Shown here piece after piece: positions 7,381-14,859 of a stretch of 64,000 nt of DNA; within the stretch, counting starts at the first letter, position 1, and the number at the start of each line of letters is the position of its first letter. Made by a program: the position numbers and the translations under genes. Location: the NCBI GenBank assembly GCA_002340255.1, contig DDLS01000174.1, positions 1-64,000 of the forward strand. Reading direction: 5' to 3'. This stretch comes from Cyanobacteria bacterium UBA2566. Its GTDB lineage: Bacteria; Cyanobacteriota; Cyanobacteriia; Cyanobacteriales; Desertifilaceae. The notes below the pieces were generated by a model, which ran no database searches, was not told the origin of the DNA, and worked only from the letters and a program-made list of their open reading frames with translations.

Positions 7381-9291
7381 TCACATCCAACGCCAAATTT
7401 TAATGGTGGCATCACCACTACCGGTAACTAAGGTTAAACCATCTTGGCTTAAGGCGATCGCCCTCACCCACCAGGAGTGATCGTCTAAGGTAGAGATGGA
7501 CTTCCAGTTCTCTAAGTCCCAGATTTTGATGGTGCGATCGCGACTACTACTCAACAATACCTGACCATCAGGACTAAACACTAAGCCAAAAATAGAATCG
7601 CCATGTTCAGTTAACGTGCGAATTTGATGACCCTTGAGTGAATCCCAAATCCGAATCGTACCATCATCACTACCACTGGCCAAAATCCGATTACGGGGAC
7701 TAAACGCTAACGCATTAATCCGTTGCGCATGGCGCGGTAAATTTAAATGGAGCGTTCCCGTTTCCACATTCCAAACCTTCACCACTCGGTCTTCTCCTCC
7801 ACTGGCTAACCAGCGACCATCAGCACTAAATGCTAAGGCATTTACGGCATCCGTATGACTGGTTAAGGTTAACAAAAGTAATTGTTCCCATTCGCCATCT
7901 GGAGTCACGGCTAACTGTCGCACTCGTACGGTTTTATCGTTTGAGCCACTAGCTAATAAACTGCCACTGGGACTAAACACCAGAGTATTTACCCAATCAC
8001 GATGATCGTTTAAAACCAAAATTGGTTGGGTGTGAACAATTTGTTTATCAATAGACTCTGGTAAACGCCAAAATAAAATCCGCTTATCATGACTCCCACT
8101 GACTAATAATTCCCCTTCAGGATGGATAGCAACAGCTCCCACAGAAGCCTCATGACCCGTTAAGGTAGACAGCAGAGAAACCTTCTCTAATTTTTGCCCG
8201 CTCATCCGCCACAAACAGAGGGTTTTATCTTCACTGGAACTGGCTAAAAGATTGCCTTGGGGATGGATAGCTAAATCCTGAATTTTACCACTATGGTGAT
8301 GGAGGGTATGGACACAATGCCAATCTTGAACTGCAGGAGGAGAGATTAAATACCCTTCCGGTACAATCACATTGGGGGGACTCGGCACAGGGTTCATATC
8401 GGCAATCACAGCTTGGGCTGACTGATAGCGATCGCTGACAATATCTTTGAGCAGTTTATCTAAAATTTGTCCCAGGCGATCGCTAATTACAATCTCTTGT
8501 TCTTTGAGTGTTTCTCGCCATAGCCAATTCCCCGTTAACGGATCGAATAATTCATCAGGCGATAACCCCGTCAGCAAATGAATACAAGTCACCCCCAAAC
8601 TATACAAATCACTGGCCGGATAGGCGCGACCACTGCGGATTTGTTCTATAGGAGCATACCCTTCTGTCCCAATTTTTGTACCGACTCTGGCCATTCCAGT
8701 GGCCGTTAACTGTTTGGCAATGCCAAAATCAATTAACACCAGTGCTTTGTCTTGTTTACGGCGAATAATATTCGTGGGTTTAATATCCCGATGCACCACT
8801 TTATAGCCGTGTATATACCCTAAAACCGGTAATAATTGTTCGAGAATATCCCAGATTTGCTTCTCACTAAATGCCCCTTGATGCCTTAACTCTTGCCATA
8901 GGGTGGGGCCACGAATAAGCTGTTGAACTAAATACAACTGTTCCTGATGTTCAAAATAGGCTAATAGGGTGGGAATTTGTGGATGTTCTCCCAATTCATG
9001 CAACCGCATGGCTTCTTGGTAAAACAAATCCGTGGACTTTTGCACCGATTTGTCCCGTCGTTCTCCTGTCGTTTGAATTTGGGGAGAAAATTGTTTAATC
9101 ACGCAGAAGCTGCGAAGTTTGTCTTCATCAACCGCGAGATAGGTACGACCCATTCCCCCCCGTCCCAGGGGTTTGAGAACTCGATATCGACCCCTAAGCA
9201 GCTCTGTTAAGGGTTTTCCACAGTTTTGACAAACCCCTGCATTCTGTGGATTTTCGGGGTGGTTGCAATTGGGGTTTAAGCAGTAGGCCAT
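7381..9291 (-). CDS. Ser/Thr protein kinase with zinc ribbon and WD40 repeats
   Basis: Starting at MAYCLNPNC, residues 1-30 hold a zinc ribbon (two CxxC-like pairs, CLNPNC and CQNCGKPL). Residues about 35-300 form a Hanks-type kinase: glycine loop LGRGGMGRTYL, catalytic HRDIKPTN, DFGIAKQ and APE-like APIEQIR. The remaining 300 residues carry seven WD40 repeats (units ending in W-D or W-R such as ASGSDDGTIRIWD), forming a propeller likely to bind partners. This layout is common in filamentous cyanobacteria. An earlier ATG at 9309 adds six residues and looks less likely. The stop lies 10 bases from the convergent regulator gene. Confidence 0.92.
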   Translation of the reverse strand: MAYCLNPNCNHPENPQNAGVCQNCGKPLTELLRGRYRVLKPLGRGGMGRTYLAVDEDKLRSFCVIKQFSPQIQTTGERRDKSVQKSTDLFYQEAMRLHELGEHPQIPTLLAYFEHQEQLYLVQQLIRGPTLWQELRHQGAFSEKQIWDILEQLLPVLGYIHGYKVVHRDIKPTNIIRRKQDKALVLIDFGIAKQLTATGMARVGTKIGTEGYAPIEQIRSGRAYPASDLYSLGVTCIHLLTGLSPDELFDPLTGNWLWRETLKEQEIVISDRLGQILDKLLKDIVSDRYQSAQAVIADMNPVPSPPNVIVPEGYLISPPAVQDWHCVHTLHHHSGKIQDLAIHPQGNLLASSSEDKTLCLWRMSGQKLEKVSLLSTLTGHEASVGAVAIHPEGELLVSGSHDKRILFWRLPESIDKQIVHTQPILVLNDHRDWVNTLVFSPSGSLLASGSNDKTVRVRQLAVTPDGEWEQLLLLTLTSHTDAVNALAFSADGRWLASGGEDRVVKVWNVETGTLHLNLPRHAQRINALAFSPRNRILASGSDDGTIRIWDSLKGHQIRTLTEHGDSIFGLVFSPDGQVLLSSSRDRTIKIWDLENWKSISTLDDHSWWVRAIALSQDGLTLVTGSGDATIKIWRWM

Positions 9292-9435
9292 AGCCGGAAG
9301 AGCAAACAATAGTCGCGTTTCTAATCTATTCTGACAGAGGATGGTAAGGTTGGGGTAGGGGTGAGGGAATGGGGGCGTGGGGGAATAAGGGGATTGGGAG
9401 ACACTCCAGACACTGCAGACACCGGGAAATCACTT

Positions 9436-9474
9436 ATTCTTTACTCCCTACTCCCTATTGCCTATTCCCTAATT
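9436..9474. repeat. Heptanucleotide tandem repeat (CCCTATT type)
   Basis: ACTCCCTACTCCCTATTGCC and the following CTATTCCCTAA form degenerate heptamers, as in the STRR repeats of filamentous cyanobacteria. It sits at the end of the DUF1997-like gene. Confidence 0.6.
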
Positions 9475-10188
9475 GGCTAGGGTTTTATGAAAGTCTTGTT
9501 GTACTTTTTTCGCCAAACGGCGAGAAACTTCGCGGACAATTTGTTGCAGGAGGCGATCGCTAGTCGTTTGGATCAAAGATTGGGGTAAGCGATGGATAAA
9601 CTGGGGAAATCTTACGCCTACTGTTAGATCTAGACTCCATTCCCAGCGTGTCATCACTTCCGGTAGAGGTGAGGGAAGGATGAGATAGCTTTGCAGTTCC
9701 TGGAAATATTCTGGGGTAGGACAACAGGGAATTTCGGCCAGATAAAATTGTCCGTGGAAGTTTACTTGATAACCTGGGGGCGTATAATTGGGGAGTTCAA
9801 TGCTACAAATGCGATAAACTCCTGTTTCATCACAGGGAATCAGTTCGAGTCCTATTCTAACTTCAACTTCAAATTGAAGCGCTCCATAGCGACCAATGAG
9901 TAAATCATAGGCATTGTCGCCGATAGAGATCGCTTTCATCGGTAGGGCACACCGAGTAAACCAACTCGAGTGATCGTTGACATAAGTAGCAACTAGAGTC
10001 TCTGGTGCATAGAGTTCTACACAGTCGGCATAGTTGAGATGAAAGTACATCCATTCAAAGCCCATTGCCTGAGATACTTTAGAGGACAAGGCTTTGAAGC
10101 GATCTCCGAATTTGGGCGATCGCTGAGGTTGTTCGGGAGAGGAAACGTGGTTTTCAGAGCCGGAATCTTGAGAACAAGCATCTGTCAA
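9469..10188 (-). CDS. DUF1997-like protein
   Basis: The 239-residue soluble protein has no transmembrane segment. Its centre (ALPMKAISIGDNAYDLLIGRYGALQFEVEVRIG and VYRICSIELPNYTPPGYQ) resembles the DUF1997 family of cyanobacteria and plastids, a START/SRPBCC-like beta-rich domain. The C-terminus ends in an amphipathic helix (LLQQIVREVSRRLAKKVQQDFHKTL), typical for membrane- or lipid-facing members of such folds. The first 40 residues are low in complexity and rich in Ser, Pro and Gln. Function is unknown. The family assignment rests on pattern resemblance only. Confidence 0.6.
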   Translation of the reverse strand: MTDACSQDSGSENHVSSPEQPQRSPKFGDRFKALSSKVSQAMGFEWMYFHLNYADCVELYAPETLVATYVNDHSSWFTRCALPMKAISIGDNAYDLLIGRYGALQFEVEVRIGLELIPCDETGVYRICSIELPNYTPPGYQVNFHGQFYLAEIPCCPTPEYFQELQSYLILPSPLPEVMTRWEWSLDLTVGVRFPQFIHRLPQSLIQTTSDRLLQQIVREVSRRLAKKVQQDFHKTLAN

Positions 10189-10250
10189 AACGAGAAAAAC
10201 CTCCTAGAAACCAGATTGAGATATTCCATTGTATTACCAGATCGTCAGGG

Positions 10251-10574
10251 TTAGGTTCTCAGGAGCAATAGGATCACCATGCAATCAATGAGGCTCAAAT
10301 CCCTTAAGAGGTCTTTATTCTTGTTTTCTTCTGGTGAGCTTGAAGACGATTCAATTTCCGTGACGCTCTCCCAGGCTACTCCCGCAACCTGACAAATCTT
10401 TTGAAATGCATGTCGATCAATGGGAATCCTACGCCAAAACCTGCGTAGGGTTGCTTGCGATGTTTGAGCATCATGCCACCAGAGAGCGGTTTGAGTTTTT
10501 GTCCATCCTTTTTGGCGAATAGCTCTATAAACGTTGTCTAGTCCGGCTTTGGAGGCTGTGAGTGTATCTGCCAT
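10251..10574 (-). pseudogene. Truncated HTH N-terminal domain of a NACHT/AAA-type protein
   Basis: Starting at MADTLTASKAG, about 75 residues match the N-terminal HTH-like domain of cyanobacterial NACHT/NB-ARC/AAA proteins (GWTKTQTALWWHDAQTSQATLRRFWRRIPIDRHAFQKICQVAGVAW is the hallmark region). Normally a P-loop NTPase and sensor repeats follow; here the frame ends after a short tail, DLSLIDCMVILLLLRT. I read it as the remaining stub of a decayed gene, although a stand-alone HTH protein cannot be excluded. A first ATG eight codons upstream (10598) is also possible. Confidence 0.5.
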
Positions 10575-10837
10575 AACCCTATCTTGCGATTGCAACAACT
10601 AGAGAAGTGCATGACCTCTCTATAGGGTTCTCAGTTTTTAAGCTCGATTTTTATGCGCTTTGAGCGAAATTGTTACATAAATTTACATTTTCGGGGTAGG
10701 AGGCAACTGGCAATCGATCCACTTTCAAAAAATGAGTCAAACTGAGTCAGTTTTTGCCCTTCAATCTGATATTGTTAGTAAATTGCCCAAAAAACACACA
10801 ATAAATCATTAATTTCTTTTAATCTTCAAAACAGTTT

Positions 10838-10865
10838 TTGTTAGCTAAAATAGATAAGTTAGTAT
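10838..10865 (+). promoter_or_regulatory. Possible sigma-70 type promoter
   Basis: TTGTTA and TAGTAT are separated by 16 bases. A terminator hairpin follows about 25 bases later, so the product could be a very short RNA or a leader of the RTX fragment. Based on pattern only. Confidence 0.3.
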
Positions 10866-10888
10866 GGAGACACGAAGACATAAATGCA

Positions 10889-10930
10889 AGAGGAACTGAA
10901 ATCAGAATCCATCTGATTTCACCTCTTTTT
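10889..10930 (+). terminator. Rho-independent terminator
   Basis: The arms AGAGG..TGAAATCAGA and TCTGATTTCA.CCTCT pair over about 15 positions around a 5-base loop and are followed by T5. No complete gene ends just upstream on the + strand. Confidence 0.65.
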
Positions 10931-10987
10931 CTCCTCTAACTCCCGCACTGCAAGGGCTAAACATCTACCGATCGAGAGACTAGACTG

Positions 10988-11176
10988 ATGATTCGCTTCG
11001 GGACACAAGAAAATGACATAATCGTTGAAACCCAGGAAAATGATATTGTTTGGGGACTAGCGGGGGCAAATATTATTGCTAGTAATGCAGGCAGTGATGA
11101 ACTCTATGGACACCAAGGAAACGATGTCATTTTAGGCGGAATCGGTGCAGATACAGCGCTTTGCGCTGGGGAATAG
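10988..11176 (+). pseudogene. RTX (hemolysin-type calcium-binding) repeat fragment
   Basis: The 62 codons contain RTX-like nonapeptides (GSDELYGHQGNDVILGGIGADT), which in intact proteins form calcium-binding beta rolls of secreted proteins. Only about two good repeats are left. The frame ends within a copy of the palindromic repeat (CAGCGCTTTGCGCTG at 11154) whose bases encode the last residues ALCAGE, so the gene seems cut off there. It is probably not functional. Confidence 0.55.
11154..11168. repeat. Palindrome copy 2 (at RTX truncation)
   Basis: CAGCGCTTTGCGCTG, perfect six-base arms around TTT. It coincides with the point where RTX similarity stops. Confidence 0.7.
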
Positions 11177-11213
11177 GGAATAGGGTTGTGGTACATGGAG
11201 AGAGAGGATTCAA
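11169..11213 (+). repeat. Dispersed ~42-bp repeat, copy A
   Basis: The segment GGGAATAGGGTTGTGGTAC...AGAGGATTCAA closely resembles 18964-19003 (GTGGT..ATGG..AGAGGATTCAA shared). Both follow a heptamer GGGAATA unit. Confidence 0.5.
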
Positions 11214-11228
11214 GCTTGTGTTTCATAA

Positions 11229-11243
11229 CAGCGCTTTGCGCTG
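11229..11243. repeat. Palindrome copy 3 (before DUF29)
   Basis: CAGCGCTTTGCGCTG followed by TAA, only 60 bases after copy 2 and about 80 bases before the DUF29 start. Confidence 0.7.
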
Positions 11244-11325
11244 TAACATCTGGGGAGGACTCGATAATGATTTCATCAGCCTCGGACTATGCTAGAGTAG
11301 CAGAAAATGCAACAGTACAAGGGTT

Positions 11326-11816
11326 ATGGAAGCCTTAAGAGATCGCTCTCTCCTCCCCGATCTCTACAATCGCAACTATTACCTGTGGCTAGAAACTACA
11401 TCACAGTTGTTACGAGATCGCCAACTCGATCGCATCGATCTAGAGCATCTAGCAGAAGAACTCGAAGATATGGGGAAAAGTGAGAAATGGGAGATCGAGA
11501 GTAACCTGGAAATCCTGCTGATGCACGTACTCAAATACCAATATCAAACTGAAAAACAGACCAATAGCTGGGGCTATACCATTTACGAACATCGCGATCG
11601 CATTCATAAAGCCTTTCGAGATAGCCCCAGCCTAAAAAATATTTTAACCAAATTTTTGAGGATTGTTATGCAAAAGCACGCCAGCGAGCTGCGATTGAAA
11701 CCGGAATCAACAGGGATGATTTTCCAGAACTGTGTCTGTTTTCCATAACCGAAACCCTAGATATCAACTATTGGCCGGAAAATCAAGCCGCAGACCACTC
11801 CAGTTTTGAGTCCTAA
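11326..11816 (+). pseudogene. DUF29 family protein, frameshifted
   Basis: The first 110 codons match DUF29 proteins (LYNRNYYLWLETTSQLLRDRQ, IDLEHLAEELEDMGKSE, LLMHVLKYQYQ). The frame then leaves the family and stops at 11748. If one T is added to the T5 run at 11653-11657, the reading continues as KFFEDCYAKARQRAAIETG, then FPELCLFSITETLD and YWPEN, exactly the expected DUF29 C-terminus, ending with TAA at 11814-11816. It is a one-base deletion in a homopolymer, either a real mutation or a sequencing error. The restored gene would overlap the convergent moeA stop by four bases. Confidence 0.8.
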
Positions 11817-13051
11817 ATTGTTAAAACTTGCACCCATTCTCCTGGATGAATCCGATCTTTTCCTGCGGGAATTACAGCAAACCCGGTGGTTCCAGCTAAA
11901 TTAATTAAATTAGCGGAAATTTGCAAACCTGGAGCTAAATCGAACTCACAGCCTTGGGGAGTATAAGCTAAATTTCCCCAAACATAGGTTTCTCTGGGGC
12001 CTCCACGTAATAAGCAGCGATTTTGGGCTAGGACAAATTTCGGTTGCCATCCACGGCTATAACCGGATAGCTTTTTCAGAGCCGGTTGTACAAATCTCCA
12101 AAAGCAAACTAATGCCGAAACTGGATTTCCCGGTAAACCAAAATAATATAAACAACTGGGAATTGAGCTTTCGATAAATGTGGCAAAGGTTAAGGGTTTA
12201 CCGGGTTTTATCTTTACTTTTGTCACATGGAGCGTTGCGCCTAATTCTTTCAAAATTCGGTCAATATAATCATATTCTCCGACAGAAACTCCCCCGGAAG
12301 AAATGATTACATCCACCATGGATAAGGCTCCAGAAATCGCTTTTTGAGTCGCCTCTGGGTCATCGGGAATAATGCCAAAACAATGCGGAATGCCTCCCAT
12401 TTGGGCAATCCCGGCAGCAAGAGCATACTGATTAGAGTCTACAATTTGACCGGGTGCTAAGGGGCGATCGCAAGGAACCAATTCATTTCCTGTAGCAAAA
12501 ATTGCAACTCTCAGACGACGATAAACGCTAACTTGGTTACATTGGGCAGCCGCTAAAATGGCAACTTCGGGCATATTGACGAGCATTCCTGATTGCAGCA
12601 AGATATTACCCGCTTGATAAAAGCTCCCTTGTTTGCGGATAAATTCTCCGGATTTAGTAGCCCTCAAAACCGACACTTTTTGGTTCTGTAGCTGAGTGTT
12701 TTCCTGCATGACGATGGTATCTGCACCATTGGGAATCATCGCTCCCGTAAAAATGCGGACGGCTTGTCCTCGCTGTAGAGTGAAATCAGGCACTGTACCG
12801 GCCGGCACTTCTCCCACAACTTCCAGAACTGCCGGATTTTCTGGGGAACACTCGCGCACATCCAGATAGCGAACAGCGTAGCCATCCATGGCTGAGTTGT
12901 CCCAATGGGGAAAATCGAGACTACTGGTGACTGGACGAGACAGTACGCGCCCCCTGGCTTTATCCAGGGTGACCATTTGAGACTCAGTTTCGGGGTTGAG
13001 GGGATAAATGCGATCGAGAATTAAGCGTTCAGCTTCGGCAACAGGTAGCAT
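11813..13051 (-). CDS. moeA: Molybdopterin molybdenumtransferase MoeA
   Basis: The 412-residue protein inserts molybdate into adenylated molybdopterin in molybdenum cofactor synthesis. Family signatures are DFPHWDNSAMDGYAVR near the N-terminus, VRIFTGAMIPNGADTIVMQE, the MPT-binding SSGGVSVGEYDYI, KVKIKPGKPLTFA and GLPGNPVSALV. Length is normal. No Shine-Dalgarno is visible: the heptamer repeat TATTCCC ends three bases before the ATG. No other moa/moe gene is nearby. Confidence 0.93.
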   Translation of the reverse strand: MLPVAEAERLILDRIYPLNPETESQMVTLDKARGRVLSRPVTSSLDFPHWDNSAMDGYAVRYLDVRECSPENPAVLEVVGEVPAGTVPDFTLQRGQAVRIFTGAMIPNGADTIVMQENTQLQNQKVSVLRATKSGEFIRKQGSFYQAGNILLQSGMLVNMPEVAILAAAQCNQVSVYRRLRVAIFATGNELVPCDRPLAPGQIVDSNQYALAAGIAQMGGIPHCFGIIPDDPEATQKAISGALSMVDVIISSGGVSVGEYDYIDRILKELGATLHVTKVKIKPGKPLTFATFIESSIPSCLYYFGLPGNPVSALVCFWRFVQPALKKLSGYSRGWQPKFVLAQNRCLLRGGPRETYVWGNLAYTPQGCEFDLAPGLQISANLINLAGTTGFAVIPAGKDRIHPGEWVQVLTI

Positions 13052-13052
13052 G

Positions 13053-13087
13053 GTTAGGGAATAGGGAATAGGGAATAGGGAATAGAG
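13053..13087. repeat. Heptanucleotide tandem repeat GGGAATA
   Basis: Four near-perfect GGGAATA units lie directly before the moeA start codon. This is a typical cyanobacterial STRR. Confidence 0.85.
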
Positions 13088-13205
13088 AGTTGTTAATTAA
13101 CGGCAAATTTTGTAAATTTCCGTGCATTTGGGTCGTGAAAACCAAGGACAATCAATTGTACAATCACCTCTTGTTCGGGATTGTGATGAACCTCTTTGGC
13201 AGATA

Positions 13206-13595
13206 TCAGGATTCATCAGGTTGGGTTAAAAATTGTTTGAGTCGGAGTAAACTGAGGGTTTGACCTAAGTTGAGCGGTAGTAAAGTCACTCCTTCAAGTC
13301 GGGACTGTATCCATCCGTCGCCCCACATCCATTCATGGAAGCCGTCAATGCCATGACTTAGGAGTAAGCGTAAGTGCCGATCGCCAGCCAAGTCAACTTG
13401 ATGGGCGATTGCCACCGGCCCTATCCTACTCGTAAACGTAACTCCAGCACTCAATAGTTCTGGTAACCCCTCCGATAACGTTTGCGGCCATAACCACTGA
13501 CGCAGGCGATCGGGATACAACAGACTCTGACGAATCTTAGCTTCAGAAGCCTCAACTTCTATCCGTAACTGACTCGATTGAAATGTCCCAAACAT
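13206..13595 (-). CDS. SRPBCC-like conserved cyanobacterial protein
   Basis: Starting at MFGTFQSSQ, about 129 residues match a conserved cyanobacterial protein of START/SRPBCC type: an opening beta strand (LRIEVEASEAKIRQSLLYPDRLRQWLWPQ), GVTFTSRIGPVAIAHQVD, and the very conserved GIDGFHEWMWGDGWIQSRLEGVTLLPLNLGQTLSLLRL. A ligand-binding or membrane-lipid role is possible, but none is demonstrated. An earlier ATG at 13616 is possible. The gene is divergent from hslO. Confidence 0.7.
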   Translation of the reverse strand: MFGTFQSSQLRIEVEASEAKIRQSLLYPDRLRQWLWPQTLSEGLPELLSAGVTFTSRIGPVAIAHQVDLAGDRHLRLLLSHGIDGFHEWMWGDGWIQSRLEGVTLLPLNLGQTLSLLRLKQFLTQPDES

Positions 13596-13714
13596 ACCTA
13601 TCAATCTCAATTGCAAGAGTTCCCTTCTCCAGTATGCCAGAGAGATTTGTCACTGATGTAAAGTTCACTTCCCTGTTTAGAATAAGGAAAGTGTAAAGAA
13701 ATGTAAGGGGTTTT

Positions 13715-14617
13715 ATGGTAGACCAGTTAATTCGGGCAACGGCAGCCGAGGGTGGTATTCGAGCAGTGGGCGTAATTACTACTCGCCTCACGGATGAGGC
13801 TCGTCAACGACATAACCTGTCCTATGTGGCGACAGCAGCGCTCGGACGCACCATGGCGGGAGGATTATTATTTGCCTCTAGCATGAAAAGACCGGGATCG
13901 AGAGTAACGATTAAGGTGAATGGGAATGGTCCTTTAGGTTCGATTTTAGTCGATGCGGGTTTAGATGGTACGGTGCGCGGTTACGTCCACCATCCCAGTG
14001 TCGAGCTACCCCCCAATGAGAAAGGAAAACTGGATGTTGGAGGAGCAGTCGGTAGGGAAGGCTATTTATATGTGGTGCGAGATGTGGGCTATGGTTATCC
14101 CTATTCCACCACCGTAGAATTAGTCTCTGGAGAAATTGGTGAGGATTTAACCCATTATCTGGCCACTTCTGAACAAACTCCTTCGGCTCTCATCCTAGGG
14201 GTCTTTGTAGATGCCGATGGAGTACAAGCGGCTGGGGGACTTTTGCTGCAAGTTTTGCCGAAAGCAGCCGAAGACGAAGAGCTGGTGAGTGCTTTAGAAT
14301 CTCGTGTATCTCAGTTATCTGGGTTTACTCCTCTGCTCCGGGCCCATAAAACGCTGCCAGAAATTTTTCAGGATTTGTTGGGGGATTTCGATCTGCACAT
14401 TTTTCCAGAAACTCAGATGGTGCAGTTTTATTGTCCCTGTTCGGTGAATCGGGTCTTAGGAGCGTTGAAGTTACTAGGACAGGAAGAACTACAAGATATG
14501 ATCGAAAAAGATGAGGGTGCAGAAGCCACTTGTGAATTTTGTCAGGAAGTCTATCACATTAATTCCGATCAGTTGGCAGAATTGATTGAAGATTTACAAA
14601 GTAATACCGGTTCTTAG
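13715..14617 (+). CDS. hslO: Redox-regulated chaperone Hsp33
   Basis: The 300-residue protein is a full-length Hsp33. It has the substrate-binding N-terminal domain (IRAVGVITTRLTDEARQRH, GRTMAGGLLFASSMKR, GTVRGYVHHPSVELPP) and the C-terminal zinc centre with the cysteines of CPCSVNRV and CEFCQEVY. Oxidation of these cysteines releases zinc and turns on holdase activity under peroxide or bleach stress. The ATG at 13715 gives the standard start. Confidence 0.93.
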   Translation: MVDQLIRATAAEGGIRAVGVITTRLTDEARQRHNLSYVATAALGRTMAGGLLFASSMKRPGSRVTIKVNGNGPLGSILVDAGLDGTVRGYVHHPSVELPPNEKGKLDVGGAVGREGYLYVVRDVGYGYPYSTTVELVSGEIGEDLTHYLATSEQTPSALILGVFVDADGVQAAGGLLLQVLPKAAEDEELVSALESRVSQLSGFTPLLRAHKTLPEIFQDLLGDFDLHIFPETQMVQFYCPCSVNRVLGALKLLGQEELQDMIEKDEGAEATCEFCQEVYHINSDQLAELIEDLQSNTGS

Positions 14618-14859
14618 AGAAGCCAACCCGAAGTTTTATTCAGGCTCGATCGGTTGGCGTTTCTGAACGACAACGGTAGGATAAGAAGACCAATTATCGG
14701 AACCGCCAAGGTTCTTAGGACTTTTCTTCAAGTCTCAAACCTAGCCCGATAATCTTTTACCTTTTGCCTTTTGCCTAGCTCAAAGCGCTATTTTTGCTTT
14801 GTTGATTGGCGATCGCCTGCATTGCCCCCATAATATAGCAAGTTTCCCAAACTGGCCCT

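Larger units (their letters stand above)
10575..10987. other. Intergenic region with inverted repeats and possible short transcript
   Basis: No gene is visible. It holds a perfect inverted repeat AAACTGA-G-TCAGTTT at 10739-10753 followed by T5, a promoter-like pair (TTGTTA at 10838, TAGTAT at 10860, 16-base spacer) and a strong terminator at 10889-10930. Confidence 0.5.
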
